A DNA stretch of 64,000 nt from Maratus speciosus (GCA_963932465.1 OZ010800.1:93236807-93300806); one strand, 5' to 3'; shown: positions 1-11,405, counted from the first letter of the stretch. The notes: generated by a model not told the origin, from the sequence alone. Numbers and translations are program-made.

Positions 1-1340
1 TCAAATGAGGTGGCAGGAGCTCCATTTGAGGGGGGCTGGGGAGGGCAGTACCCTCTCCCCAAGGAATTTGATTTTTCAGAAAATTTATAAACTATCAATT
101 GTCAAACTCAAACAAAAGTTTAAAAATTTCTCAAATGCTAAAGTAAATTATCAGATTTGACTGCAATAAAAACATATGCATTAAATAAATGCTTTATGCA
201 TAGAAATTAATGATTATAAAAAATATTTCCTATAAAAATATTTCCATATTTCTTAAGGTGAGACCTATATCGTACTTTGGCTAATTTAAAAAATACATGA
301 GAGACATTTTCTTTTATCAATTGCTTCTCAACTGTGTACAACTTGATGATAGGAAAACTAGTCCCTCATTCTAGAAATTCAGGGGTACAGTTTTTTTCTG
401 ATAGTTTTTTTGGGGGGGGACGGGGATTGAAGGGCGAGTACAATAAAAGTTCTTATTTATCCAACTTTATTACTTTTTTTGGATTATTAGTGTCACATTA
501 TATTTACTGCAATTACTGCAATGTTATCAAATTATTTATTTATTTGCCTTATTAAACCATATTATGTGTGGAACACTCTCAAATTTCTTCAACGCCTAGG
601 AATGGAGTCTGCGCGCACCTGTCAAATACAATTTCTTCAGCCCAAAAACCAACAGACTTCCACCAAATACCAAAGTAAAAAACACGTTTATAATAAAGTA
701 GTCTATAATTTTATCCCCTATGTACAGAAATGAACACATGAGTTATTACTATCGGCCACCATTAATAGTCAAATATATAGTTTTTCATTTAAAAAATATT
801 CAGGACTTCCTTATGAAAAACCAGGTCATCCTGACTCCGACCGAGATAAAGCACAATCAGAAAAACTTAAAATGTATCTCAGTCGCAACGAAGAAAATAT
901 GTTAACATATCTTGACGCAGGACTGTAATTTCATGTAAATACGAAAACCGTTAAAATGATTTCCATTGAAAGGCAACCCGATCCGAAATGAAAGAAAATT
1001 TAATTCTTATTTTAATACAATTATTGCAAAACAAGTCTACAATTATATCTTTAATATAAACTATACATTTTATGTAGAAAAATGAAGATATATACAGTAT
1101 TCATTAATGTTCAAATATGTAGCTTTTTTATCTGAAAAATATTCAGGATTTCTATGAAAAATAGTATTAATACGAACCCACCTCATAATAGTGAAAACGC
1201 AATCCGAAACAATTAACGCTTTACCTTACTTTTACTTGCAGATAATCACTAAAGAAAATTTTCTTATCGCTGTAGATCACAAAAGTTGCAAATTTCGTGA
1301 CTTATTCATGATCTGCTGCTTATTCATGATGACGTTTGCT
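1..1340. other. AT-rich intergenic, no gene; weak direct repeat
   Basis: No supportable gene. The only structure I see is a diverged direct repeat: the stretch from about 757 (attaatagtcaaatat, then aaaaatattcaggactt) recurs about 345 bp later, from about 1102 (attaatgttcaaatat, then aaaaatattcaggattt). The opening 60 bases (G-rich, with ccatttgag) resemble the degenerate G-rich repeat near 54.5-54.9 kb. Confidence 0.5.
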
Positions 1341-1369
1341 GATTATCTCATGACTGATTGAATTTCATG

Positions 1370-2030
1370 ATTCTTTTTTTCGCGATCATCCGACGTAAGT
1401 TGCGATTTTTTCCGCGATCGTTTCACGGAATTCGCAATTTTTTTTCTGCAACCGTTATTGAAATTGCTTTTTTTTCTCACGACCATCTGTCGAAATTTAC
1501 AATACGAAATTTCATATTTGTTTCTGAGATCTTTAGACAAAATTCGTGGTTCTTTTCCATGATCATTTGTTGAAATTCGTGATTTTTTTTTTCTACCACC
1601 GACTAATAATATTTGTAATTTTTGGCGCGATTGCTAGACGAAATTATGTATCTTATTTCACGATCGTTTGACGAAATTCCCCTCGATTGTTTGAGTAAGT
1701 TTTCGGGAATTTTTGTACAATCATTTTTGAAATTCGCAATTTTTTTCGCAATCTCTTTAGAAAATTCGAGAATTTAGTTTGTACAATCATTTGACGAAAT
1801 CTGCATCTCTTTTCGCGATCTCTGATGAAATTAGCAACATTTTCTACGGTCGTATGGAGAAATTAGCGATTTTTTTCCGCAAACATTTGGGGAATTTTTT
1901 TTTTCAAAATTTTGCAAAATTCGCGAATTTTTTCTGTGACCCATTGATGAATTGATTTTCGGAATTCGAAAAAAAAAATCGTGGACTTTCACGAACACTG
2001 AAAAAATTCGCAGACTATTCACATGTCCGT
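1370..2030. repeat. Degenerate ~36-40 bp minisatellite
   Basis: A run of short diverged units, roughly of the form tcgcgatcgtttgacgaaat followed by tcgcaattttttt. Units start near 1380, 1411, 1446, 1477, 1524 and 1556 and continue to about 2030. Spacing is mostly 31-47 bp. The short ORFs on both strands here are by-products of the repeat. Confidence 0.7.
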
Positions 2031-3234
2031 TAAAGAAGTTAAAGAGACAAAATCACACGGAACATTTTTATTGTGCGGGGTTTCCCCATTTTCAGTGAGA
2101 TTTGTGCAGTTCTGCACATTGGCAATTCTGCCCGTTCCCAGTTCCACGAACAAAATTTTTCCTTGTCCTTTGCCAGGAAACTTTTGAAATGGCGCCCCTG
2201 TAGTAAAACCTGAAAAAAAGAAGTGCGAAAAACACTAGAAAAAAGTTTCATTTTAGACAGGTCTCTGTCTTAGCAAGTATAATTGTATGATCTTTTTTCA
2301 TCGAAATTTCTTTTCTTTTCCCCCTTTGAGAAAGAATTCTGTTATAAACAGGCTTCGTTTTCATAAGTTTTACTTACTGTAATACATCTCTTTTCAGAAC
2401 TATACTATAGAGTGGATGGTTTAACAGTCTTTGGGGATACCTATAAAAATGTAACCTATTATAGAATCCTGTCTAAAAAGAAAATTTTTCATATGCATTA
2501 TATTGAAATTTTACCTGTTAAGACGGAAACCTGTTTAAAACGAAATATTTAATTGGTTCTTAAGTTTTTGTATTCAAAGTTTTTACTGTTTTTGTAAGCA
2601 TGTTTACGTTTCTCGTTCGGTGGTGGTGGGGGTGGGGGTGGGGGTAGACGCGCGGATCCTAGCCTTAGCTATATAACTTAGCTCACAAAATCTTTGCCCC
2701 CCCCCCCCCCGCCCAAGAAAGTTCTGAAATGGTGGACCTGTGGCTCTGCATGTCCGTGCAATAGTCAGGCTTTTAACGATAATTCTTAAGAATTCTTTTC
2801 TAAAGACATGTATATTATCAGCAGAATTTATAAACACTCCGTAATAAACATAAGTTTAGCTAATATTAGAAACGCATACCATAGATAAAAATGCACTTTT
2901 AGTTATGTAAGTATCGCTCATAGACAGTAATGAAACCGAATTACCGTATAGTGCTCTAAAGGAGTTAATGTTGCCATCTTTTGGTGTATCCTTGTAAAAG
3001 ATTTATAAATACTACACACTCTACATTTTACAGAAAACATGTTGTAATACACCTCAGTATCTGGATGTGATTAAAGCACTGCCCAACTGGACCGTTACCC
3101 TATGGTCTCTGAATTTCGGGGCTCTGAAATTTAGTATGCAACGTTAATAAAGCTGATATTTTAAATCTATTTTGATCTAATAGTAAATATGATTGATATT
3201 TTGTGCTTTTACCGTAAGATAAGATTAAAATATG

Positions 3235-3235
<1 letters not shown>
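2031..3235. other. Intergenic, no gene; C/G runs
   Basis: No gene seen. The segment at about 2175-2205 (ggaaacttttgaaatggcgc...cctgt) has a weak counterpart at about 2714-2744 (gaaagttctgaaatggtgga...cctgt), which suggests an old dispersed or duplicated repeat. There is a GGTGGGGGTGGGGGT stretch near 2620 and a run of C just before 2711. Confidence 0.5.

Positions 3236-3282
<47 letters not shown>
3236..3282. repeat. (TA)n microsatellite
   Basis: A nearly pure TA dinucleotide run. The tyrosine/isoleucine-rich ORFs overlapping it on both strands are artefacts. Confidence 0.95.
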
Positions 3283-3285
<3 letters not shown>

Positions 3286-3956
3286 GCATTTAAATATTTA
3301 TATCTGTATTCTAAAGCATATAAAATTTTCTGTGACAGTATAGGAAGGCGCGAAGGAGGCGAATTAATACCAGCCCTGCACCTCTTTTTAACTTCATCGA
3401 ATCGTACTCTATAATGCATATCGATTTCATTATGTTTGAAATAACTAAAATACGCTGTAACTTAATTATCTCTATAGATCTTAGTGTAACAGATTTTTTG
3501 TGTATCAATGTAAACGAACAAATGTTATAACAAACTCATTCAATATAATTCTAAGTTCCATACATAGTAACAATTAGTTTCGAATATTCTCGGTAGTTAA
3601 AGCGTTACTATGATGACACATTTTACATACATTTTTTCAGTGACAGATTTCGTTTTAACAATGGTATCACTACAGATAAAAAAAAAGTTTATCTGTCTCA
3701 TTTTTCTGCAATTTTCCTCAAATTATTCGAAATAAGACGAAAATTTACCTGTTTCACATGTCTTAAAAATAGTCTTTCTTACTTATGTATCTTATATTTT
3801 CTGTAGATGCATATTAAATAAATAAAAGTAAAATTAGTTCCTAAAACAAATACCTTTTATAAGTTTCATTTTTTTTCTTAAAAATCACGCCTGAACCGGA
3901 TTATTAAAAAATAACGCTTTTTTACGCTTCATAAAAAGAGCGAAGAGTGAATTTAT
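3283..3956. other. Intergenic, no gene seen
   Basis: AT-rich DNA between two TA microsatellites. I see no ORF with family resemblance, no RNA gene and no terminal repeats. Confidence 0.5.
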
Positions 3957-3982
3957 TATATATATATATATATATATATATA
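3957..3982. repeat. (TA)n microsatellite, insertion site of the DD41D element
   Basis: TA dinucleotides run directly into the left end of the transposon at 3983 and resume as tatatat at 6704 after its right end. The target-site TA is therefore part of a microsatellite. Confidence 0.9.
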
Positions 3983-4608
3983 CAGGGTGATTCAGCTCGT
4001 CGGTGACAAACTTTAAGGATCGATAGAGCACACCTAGACGAACATTTTTGAATAGGGAATGTAGGGTCCCTGACGCGATGGTAAGGCGCTAGGCGCTTTC
4101 GAAAATTTGGGTGCCGAAATTCGAAACGTCATAAAAACTAGGGAAATGGTTAGATTTTCTTGCTTGTTGCGTCGAAATGATTCTGTTTGTTTAGACTTTC
4201 TTCAGTACCAATTTGATAAGCGTATCTCTTAAAACATGGATAGGGGGCGCTGCAGACTTTGGAGAGCTAGACAACAACTTTAAGCCCGTTATTTTGATAA
4301 TTTAACACATGCTCGCCAAAGTTTATACTCTAACTTAAAGTTTGAACCAAAAGTAGAGCCCTGCAAAAAGCGTAAGAGCCGGAATAAAATGTCAAAGTAC
4401 AGGGTGGTCGAAACTCGAAGGCTCCTAGGAGATAAACAAACAGATTTCTTGACTTATGGCATGCATTTTCATGATTCTGTTTGCTGGGGCTCTCTGAAAC
4501 TCAGTTGAAAGTACAAAAAGAAACATCGATAGGGGGCGCTTTGGGCAAAAAACATAATTCGTTGACATTTCGGACGCTAACTGGAAACGGGGCGCTACGA
4601 TCAGTTAG
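3983..4608 (+). repeat. Left terminal inverted repeat (626 bp), two-module
   Basis: Pairs with 6076-6703. It contains two related termini in direct orientation: an outer one, tacagggtgattcag (from 3981), and an inner one, tacagggtggtcgaa (from 4398). After each comes a tgattctgtttg block (about 4179 and 4474) and a gatagggggcgct block (about 4239 and 4531). The repeat thus looks like two diverged copies of one end. Confidence 0.9.
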
Positions 4609-4899
4609 AAACAAAACAAGAGAGTAATTTACTTATCATAAGAAGCTATTAAAACTGCAGTTTGTTTGTTTTTTTTAACAAACATAGCTGGTTTCAATCA
4701 TGCACAATGCGCGCAATAAAATTTACATAAGGTGCTTTTTGCTGATTTATGCAAAAGATATCGTACCATATCGATATGCAAAAGATACGTAATGCGTAGA
4801 CGACAACGCGAGATGACGTAGTTGTATGCGCAGACACGTCTTTTGAACGTGCGGTACCTACTTAAGCTTCGGGTTACTTGTCTGCAGATCGGTAGTAGG

Positions 4900-5976
4900 A
4901 TGGAACGGTACACAAACTCTGAATTGGCTGACATGCATTTGGCGTATGGCGCTGCTGGTTGTAATGGACGAGCCGCTCAGCGGTTGTACGCCGAGCGTTA
5001 CCCCAACAGGCAAATCCCCTGCCATGCCTTCTTCGCTCGAGTACACCAGAGGTTGTCCACAACGGGATCTTTCGACGGAGGCAGGCCTGAACGGGAGCGA
5101 TCAGTGAGCACCCCCGACAACGAAGAGGCTGTGCTTAACCTGGTTGAGGACAACCCAGGTCTTAGCACGAGAGATATCGCCAGACATGTTGGCATTTCGC
5201 AAGCAACTGCGTGGCGCATCTTACGTTCCCGGAATCTGCACCCCTACCACATCCAGCGGGTGCAGTTGCTCAGAGAGCAGGATTTTGGCCCTCGAGTGGA
5301 ATTCTCAAGATGGTACTTGGCGATGAGATCCAGGGATCCCCGTTTTGTAAACAGCATTTTGTTTACGGACGAGTCCACCTTCAGCCGGGAGGGAATGTGG
5401 AACGCCCACAACAGTCATGTGTGGTGTGATGAAAATCCACATGAAACCAGAAGCCGAGCAGCCCAGGAGCGTTTCTCAGTAAATGTGTGGGCCGGCATTC
5501 TGGGGGATTGCCTCATTGGCCCTTATTTGTTACCTGAACGGCTGACAGGTGGAAATTACCTGATTTTCCTGGATCAAGTGCTGCCGCAGCTTCTGGATGA
5601 GGCGCACGTACCCGAAGGTTCGCGTCGCCAGATGTGGTTCCAGCACGATGGAGCTCCGGCCCATTACACGAACGACGTGCGTCTCCATCTAAACGCAAGG
5701 TATGGCCAGCGGTGGATCGGGCGTGGGGGTCCAGTTCACTGGCCTGCCCGATCACCAGACCTCACCTGCTTGGATTTCTTCCTTTGGGGTTACCTGAAGG
5801 CCGAGGTATACCATACACCTGTCGGCAGTGCTGAAGAACTTGTGGCGCGCATTGTGGCAGCTGCAGGGCAGATCAGAGATACTCCTGGCATTGTTGGAAA
5901 CACACACTCCTCAATGCGACGGAGGTGCGAAGCCTGCATCATGGCCCAAGGTCGAAATTTCGAGCATCTTCTGTAG
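4900..5976 (+). CDS. DD41D (rosa-like) Tc1/mariner transposase, intact
   Basis: Cuts and reinserts the surrounding element at TA sites, acting in the nucleus. I start at 4900 (MERYTNSELADMHLAYG), giving 358 aa. An in-frame ATG at 4822 would add 26 residues that do not look like the family. Residues ~7-58 form the N-terminal helix-turn-helix typical of DUF4817-type transposases (RAAQRLYAERYPNRQIP). A GRPER linker at ~62 is followed by a second helix-turn-helix at ~76-115 (LSTRDIARHVGISQATAWRI). The catalytic triad is readable: D157 in LFTDEST, D250 in WFQHDGAPAH and D292 in TCLDFF. There are 92 residues between the first two and 41 between the last two, the spacing reported for rosa elements rather than mariner's 34. 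No stop or frameshift. An AATAAA lies 15 bases after the stop. Confidence 0.93.
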   Translation: MERYTNSELADMHLAYGAAGCNGRAAQRLYAERYPNRQIPCHAFFARVHQRLSTTGSFDGGRPERERSVSTPDNEEAVLNLVEDNPGLSTRDIARHVGISQATAWRILRSRNLHPYHIQRVQLLREQDFGPRVEFSRWYLAMRSRDPRFVNSILFTDESTFSREGMWNAHNSHVWCDENPHETRSRAAQERFSVNVWAGILGDCLIGPYLLPERLTGGNYLIFLDQVLPQLLDEAHVPEGSRRQMWFQHDGAPAHYTNDVRLHLNARYGQRWIGRGGPVHWPARSPDLTCLDFFLWGYLKAEVYHTPVGSAEELVARIVAAAGQIRDTPGIVGNTHSSMRRRCEACIMAQGRNFEHLL

Positions 5977-5990
5977 TGTTATTTTTTGTA

Positions 5991-5996
5991 AATAAA
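5991..5996 (+). terminator. Putative polyadenylation signal of the transposase gene
   Basis: AATAAA, 15 bases after the transposase stop codon and still inside the element before the right inverted repeat. Supported by position only. Confidence 0.45.
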
Positions 5997-6075
5997 TTTC
6001 CAGTATCATTGATGTTTTTGGTCTAAATTTATTCAGAAGTGTTGAGCAGAGGTAGAAAATGTGTTTTCATTATTA

Positions 6076-6703
6076 CTAACTGATCGTAGCGCCCCGTTTC
6101 CAGTTAGCGTCCGAAATGTCAACGAATTATGTTTTTTGCCCAAAGCGCCCCCTATCGATGTTTCTTTTTGTACCGTTCAACTGAGTTTCAGAGAGCCCCA
6201 GCAAACAGAATCATGAAAATGCATGCCATAAGTCAAGAAATCTGTTTGTTTATCTCTTAGGAGCCTTCGAGTTTCGACCACCCTGTACTTTGACATTTTA
6301 TTCCGGCTCTTACGCTTTTTGCAGGGCTCTACTTTTGGGTTCAAACTTTAAGTTAGAGTATAAACTTTGGCGAGCATGTGTTAAATTATCAAAATAACGG
6401 GCTTAAAGTTGTTGTCTAGCTCTCCAAAGTCTGCAGCGCCCCCTATCCATGTTTTAAGAGATACGCTTATCAAATTGGTACTGAAGAAAGTCTAAACAAA
6501 CAGAATCATTTCGACGCAACAAGCAAGAAAATCTAACCATTTCCCTAGTTTTTATGACGTTTCGAATTTCGGCACCCAAATTTTCGAAAGCGCCTAGCGC
6601 CTTACCATCGCGTCAGGGACCCTACATTCCCTATTCAAAAATGTTCGTCTAGGTGTGCTCTATCGATCCTTAAAGTTTGTCACCGACGAGCTGAATCACC
6701 CTG
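6076..6703 (-). repeat. Right terminal inverted repeat (628 bp)
   Basis: Reverse complement of 3983-4608, about 99% identical by eye. It carries the same nested ends: the outer terminus at 6703 and an inner tacagggtggtcgaa-type terminus ending at 6285, followed by TA. Confidence 0.9.
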
Positions 6704-7365
6704 TATATATAATTACTTTGTTTTCATTTTTAAGATATAGCAACCGGAACAGTTGATAATTTAATTTATATTAAACTATTAAATTGTAAAAGAGTATTTT
6801 TTTTAAATATTACACTTTTTATTTTTTTACTTTCATTTATTTCTCCTTTTTAATTTTTGAAGTATGTATTTGCTGCAGTTTCATACCCAGTTGACCTATT
6901 TAAGCAAACGTAATTGGACGCATTATGGTCTCCATTGTTCTCGTGATTCATATAAAGATATAAGTGTCTGATTGTAACTTCTAATGAAAGGGGTCACTGG
7001 AAATACCCCTAAAATAATAGTGAAGATTTAAAAAAATCTTGTTTCTTATAAAAAAAAAAATTACCGTTTTATAATGTTAAAAACAGTTTATAAACTAGTT
7101 AATAATGCAGCGCTCAGATCGAAACCTGATTAATGTAAGAAAGTTTTAAAGTTTCATTACTGCGTCAAAGTAGAAGGGGTAATAGATAATAGGTTTAAAA
7201 CTTCTTGCAAAACCTTTAAAAAGTGATGCATTTAAAAATAATTTCTTTTGGATAAATACATGATACAAAAAATAAAATAATAGAAAGAAAAATAACCAGT
7301 TAAACTGATGGCATTGAGCTCAAACCCTATTCACACTAATTGTATATTACACTCTTATTTCAAAG
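6704..7365. other. Intergenic, no gene seen
   Basis: Begins with the remaining tatatat of the target microsatellite. Otherwise AT-rich, without recognisable genes or terminal repeats. Confidence 0.5.
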
Positions 7366-7915
7366 AATAATTCTGCATGAAATACTCACTTAACTAAATT
7401 AAGAGGGGATTAGTCCACCTTCCCCACCTTTATACTTAACCCATGAACCTCCAAAACTAGTCAGGGAAGTGCCTTATCTGAATAAACCTTTATACCAAAT
7501 TCGAAGCAAATCGGATAATTCTGCAGGAAAAACACATTTAGCGAAATTAAGGGGTGATTAGCTGCCCCATTTCCCCCCCCCCCTTTTATACTTAACCAAT
7601 GAACCTCCAATTATAATCAGTGAAGCATCTTATAAGAATAAACCATCATACCAAATTGGGACCAAATCGGATAATTCTGCATGAAAAACCAATTTATCTA
7701 AATTAAAAGGGGGGATTAGCCCCGTTCCCCCTTTATACTTCAGGAATGTATCCTCAAAATTCATTAGGGATGCGCCTTTTCAAAATGAGCCTATTTACAA
7801 TTTGAAACAAATTGGATATTTCTGCATGAAAAATCCATTTATTTAAATTAAGGGGTATTAGTCCCCGTTCCCACCCTTTATACTTAACCAATTAATCCTC
7901 AAAACTAATCTGCAT
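7366..7915. repeat. Tandem repeat, ~150-bp period, about 3.6 copies
   Basis: Units beginning attctgcatgaaa occur at about 7369, 7518, 7673 and 7818. Each continues with a-ttta-taaattaagggg-attagyccc, then ccctttatacttaacc-atgaacctccaaaa. The ends are degenerate. Confidence 0.8.
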
Positions 7916-8083
7916 CGTCTGGTGTTTTTCACTCCTGTTCTTTTATTTTGATAGAAAGACTTACGGAAGGGCTCCATTATACAACCTTGAAGAAAGTTTA
8001 TTTTAGATATTTGTGCTTTAAATTGCGTCGATTTTTTACATGTCATGTACAGATTAAACATAACGTTCTAAACATTGGTTCTC

Positions 8084-8111
<28 letters not shown>
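8084..8111 (+). repeat. Poly(A) tract (28 bp)
   Basis: Uninterrupted A run inside AT-rich DNA. No retroelement body is recognisable upstream. Confidence 0.95.
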
Positions 8112-8114
<3 letters not shown>

Positions 8115-8414
8115 AATAATAACTCGAAACTTTCGGGCATTTTTTCTGACTAATTTTTAAATATAAAAGCATGCTACTTGCAGACATAGTTATGACATTA
8201 ATTTGTAATCGATCAGTTTTTCCTTTTTCGATAAATGAATCACTTCTTTAGTTATAAACGATTGTAGTCTTTGGAAGCACTTTTTTCCTTTTCTGTATTG
8301 TCGTCTTCGAAAATCGACCAAAGACGAGATCGAATTAAATTCTACATTTCATGCAGCGATATGTGCATAAGAACGCATTGTACCTAAAAGAAATTATTCT
8401 TCATTTATATATTA

Positions 8415-8455
8415 CTAGCAGGCTTTGCCCATTTCGCTGCTCAGTTTCGCCTAAC
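8415..8455 (-). mobile_element. Possible Helitron-like 3' terminus
   Basis: Read on the minus strand, gcagcgaaatgggcaaagcc is followed by tgCTAG and then T. A short GC-richer stretch just before a CTAG/T end is the form of a Helitron 3' end. No Rep/helicase gene and no matching 5' TC end are seen, so this is tentative. Confidence 0.35.
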
Positions 8456-8835
8456 TAACTTTGAAACAAATGAAAAATTTTAGTGAAATTGACCATCTGT
8501 TTTAAAGTAATATGGAACGTTATCTGTCTTTCTGTATTGCTGAAAGTGATACGAACGGTGTTGCGTTGTTACATTTTCTAATGTTTTAGGTAAAATTTGG
8601 GCTGTTAAGAAGCGACTCCTTTTGTTGATCATTTATTGTAAGATTTGTTGTAGAACGATATGCAAAATGCTAAAATCTCCCCTAAAAATTACCTAAATAA
8701 CAGTGCAAGCCCCATCAAAATTCATTTAGCTGAATTTATATTATCAACAGCCGGAACGAAATTTCCAGTTTCATTTTATATATATAGTAGATATTATAAA
8801 CCCCAAATCCTTCACAGATGCAATGATTTTCTGTC

Positions 8836-9176
8836 AAGTAAGCTGAGGTTACTCGAAAATGCGATATTTTACCAATTTCTACACACAGCTGTTTTAGTTA
8901 CTCAATTATGCTATCTTCTGCCGTGTGTTAAGCGGCAATAAGTTACTCGATGACACGGTAATTTACCAATTACTATACACAACTATCTCAGTCACTCGAT
9001 AATGCGATCTTCTGTCGATTTATACACACAGCGATCCAAGTTACTTAAGGGCACGTTTTTTTTCAATTCCTACATATTCTCAGTTACTCCATAAAGCTAT
9101 CTTCTTCCCTCTACACTCACCGCATATTAAGTTACTTAATGATATGGTACTTTATCCCACCATAAAGACCTAGAGA
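8836..9176. repeat. Tandem repeat, ~95-bp period (copy A)
   Basis: Units of the form aagttactcgatgayacggtattttaccaatt...tacacac...ctcagttactcgataatgcgatcttctgcc recur with starts near 8847, 8939, 9037 and 9132. The same family is found again at 10.1-10.45 kb. Confidence 0.75.
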
Positions 9177-9203
9177 TTTTACCTTAAAAAGGTGAGTGAA
9201 GGC

Positions 9204-9219
9204 GGGGGGGGGGGGGGGG
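9204..9219 (+). repeat. Poly(G) run (16 bp)
   Basis: Sixteen consecutive G, followed by actcactta. The same downstream phrase (gggactcact..aagaatt) follows the sister array near 10.51 kb. Confidence 0.9.
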
Positions 9220-9239
9220 ACTCACTTAAGAGAATTTGG

Positions 9240-10110
9240 ACGAGTATTTTGACAAATCGCTGCATAGTCTGAGTAATTATTTTAAAAAGTTAAGTTTAAA
9301 ATCCTTAAATATGGAAACTGATACTTTTATTCTTTTTGCCAAGGAACATGACACAATAATGTTTCAAAAATGATGTTTTATTAGCAATTAATCTTAAAAG
9401 TCCTTTCTGTGAAATATAAAAACTATATACTTATAAATATGGACTTTCTTAAACTACCAAATCTTGTCGATTCGTGAATACCAACATTCTAAACCATTCA
9501 AATATCATCTTTATCTCCTGACGGGCCAGAGGTAAGTTAATAAACATTACTGCCAAGCAATCGACGACGGTTGATAAAGGAAAACTGTAATTTCCATAAG
9601 CTTTTATAAAGATATCACCTAATTTAAAAAATAGCATTTTTAATTATATCTATGTGATGTTTTATACAAATGCGTTTATATTTCATTAGTTACAATCATC
9701 TATTTATTAAAGTAATAATTAATCGTTATTTTATATTAGACATACGATATCCTTTAATTATTTTGAGCAGTCTGTTTACGTAGAAATACTTTTGTTGTTA
9801 GAAAGGGAATTTTATTATTTGCGCTGACTTAGAATTGACAACAATAGTTAAAAATATTATCTCGAAATATGAAATAAATGTCTCGTGTAAATATATTTTT
9901 AATTTTAAACTGCTTGGCAATATTATTATTTGGCCATTTTTAAGTATTATGAAGTAATTTCCCCCATTTACTGCGTTTAAATTTACGTATATTAATGAAT
10001 TTACTATTTTAAAGTTTTCTTTCATTTTTAATATTCACGTGTAAATACAATTTTTATAACGTAATTTTCAATATTTTCTTCCCTTTAATATATAATTATT
10101 TAATTCAAAT
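9240..10110. other. AT-rich intergenic, no gene seen
   Basis: Separates two arrays of the same ~95-bp repeat. The two short minus-strand ORFs here have no recognisable features. Confidence 0.5.
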
Positions 10111-10455
10111 TTTAAGGTTACTCGAAGATGCGGCATTTTACTAATTCTTACACACTATCTATGTTACTCGATAACGCAAACTTCTGCCGCCTGTATCTAT
10201 CTGCTGCCGTTCAGCCGCCACGGCAATTTAAGTTACTCGGCTATACGATATTTTTCAAATTACTACACACAACTACCTCAGTTACTCGATAATGCGACCT
10301 TCTGCCCATCTATAACATAAAGTCATCTAAGTTACTCGATGATATGGTATTATACCGATTCTTACACTCCACTATTCATTTACTCGATAATGCGATCTTC
10401 TGCCTTTCTGATCACACAATAAGCAAAGCTACTCGATGATATTGTATTTTATCTA
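10111..10455. repeat. Tandem repeat, ~95-105 bp period (copy B)
   Basis: Same family as 8836-9176. gttactcg unit starts lie near 10118, 10211, 10325 and 10427. It is followed by gggggactcactgacaagaattcgg, like the flank of copy A, so repeats and flank were duplicated together. Confidence 0.75.
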
Positions 10456-10729
10456 GTCATAAGAGCATTGTGATAATATCATAAAAAAAGAAAAGATGAA
10501 GTAAGATGAGGGGGACTCACTGACAAGAATTCGGCCTATTGTTTTGTGAAATTTTTTCATGGACTGCAGACCTACGTCGATTAATGTTTTAAATCGAAAT
10601 TAAAGGATAAAGCAAATATGAAGTATATATATATATATATATATATATATAACCGATATAGTATTTTAAATAGTTGGTTGTAGTGTAAGCGTGGTTTGTC
10701 TCTCAGAAGAACGAAAAAAAGGCTGTTTT

Positions 10730-10774
<45 letters not shown>

Positions 10775-11373
10775 ATAGGAATGAAAATTTGTGTTCCGTT
10801 TTTTTGCAAGTTATTTATTATCATTTGAAGGATACTAATTTTTAAAAATCAAAAATTGATTATGGGGATTCAGTTGCGTAGGTGATGCGCGTCGTGCACT
10901 TCCAACTGGGCGGGATCCGATAGATTACCAGGGACGTCTGCATTTAATTTTCGTTAAATATTATAAAAGTAGATGAGATTATCTGTTCGCTTCGAGTATT
11001 TTGAATTTAAAAAATTGAAAGTAACAAAATGGGGGCCATTTGAAAAAAAGTCTCTTTTTGGCCTTCTTTTCGGACTTTGGCGTTATTTTAAAAATGTTTT
11101 TTTTTAATATGAAAATGGCTGAAAGTGGTTCAAGCCCATTTAATTATGTCCCCTTTAATTAAAAAAAACTGCAAGATCTGTTTAATAGATTTTGTGTTCT
11201 ATTCCCGCCCAGTTTTAAAAAAGTCATTTTACGTAAAATGCGTTTGCAGTGCTCCCAAACAGTAAAAGCCTATGGACATGTTGCGCTAAAGCACAAAATA
11301 ACTACGAAAGGTCTTCGAATTCGGCCCAAATAATTTTATAAGGATTATCAATAGACTGTAGAGAATAGAAAAA

Positions 11374-11405
<32 letters not shown>

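Larger units (their letters stand above)
3983..6703 (+). mobile_element. Full-length rosa-like (DD41D) Tc1/mariner transposon, 2.7 kb
   Basis: The element starts cagggtgattcagctcgtcg and ends with its reverse complement, flanked by TA on both sides. It holds one long intact transposase ORF between terminal inverted repeats of about 627 bp. By eye the two repeats differ only at a few positions: one extra base near 6337, a G/A difference near 4430/6257, and a small change near 4509/6175. That indicates recent insertion. Its coding part is much richer in GC than the surroundings. Intact ORF plus near-identical ends make it a candidate for a still-mobile copy; activity itself is inference. Confidence 0.92.

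Noticed and set aside
3225..3419. ORFs on both strands over the TA repeat
   Set aside because: They translate the microsatellite (alternating Tyr/Ile) and have no other content.
4822..4899. Upstream in-frame ATG extending the transposase by 26 residues
   Set aside because: The added residues do not resemble the family N-terminus; MERYTNSEL at 4900 is the natural start.
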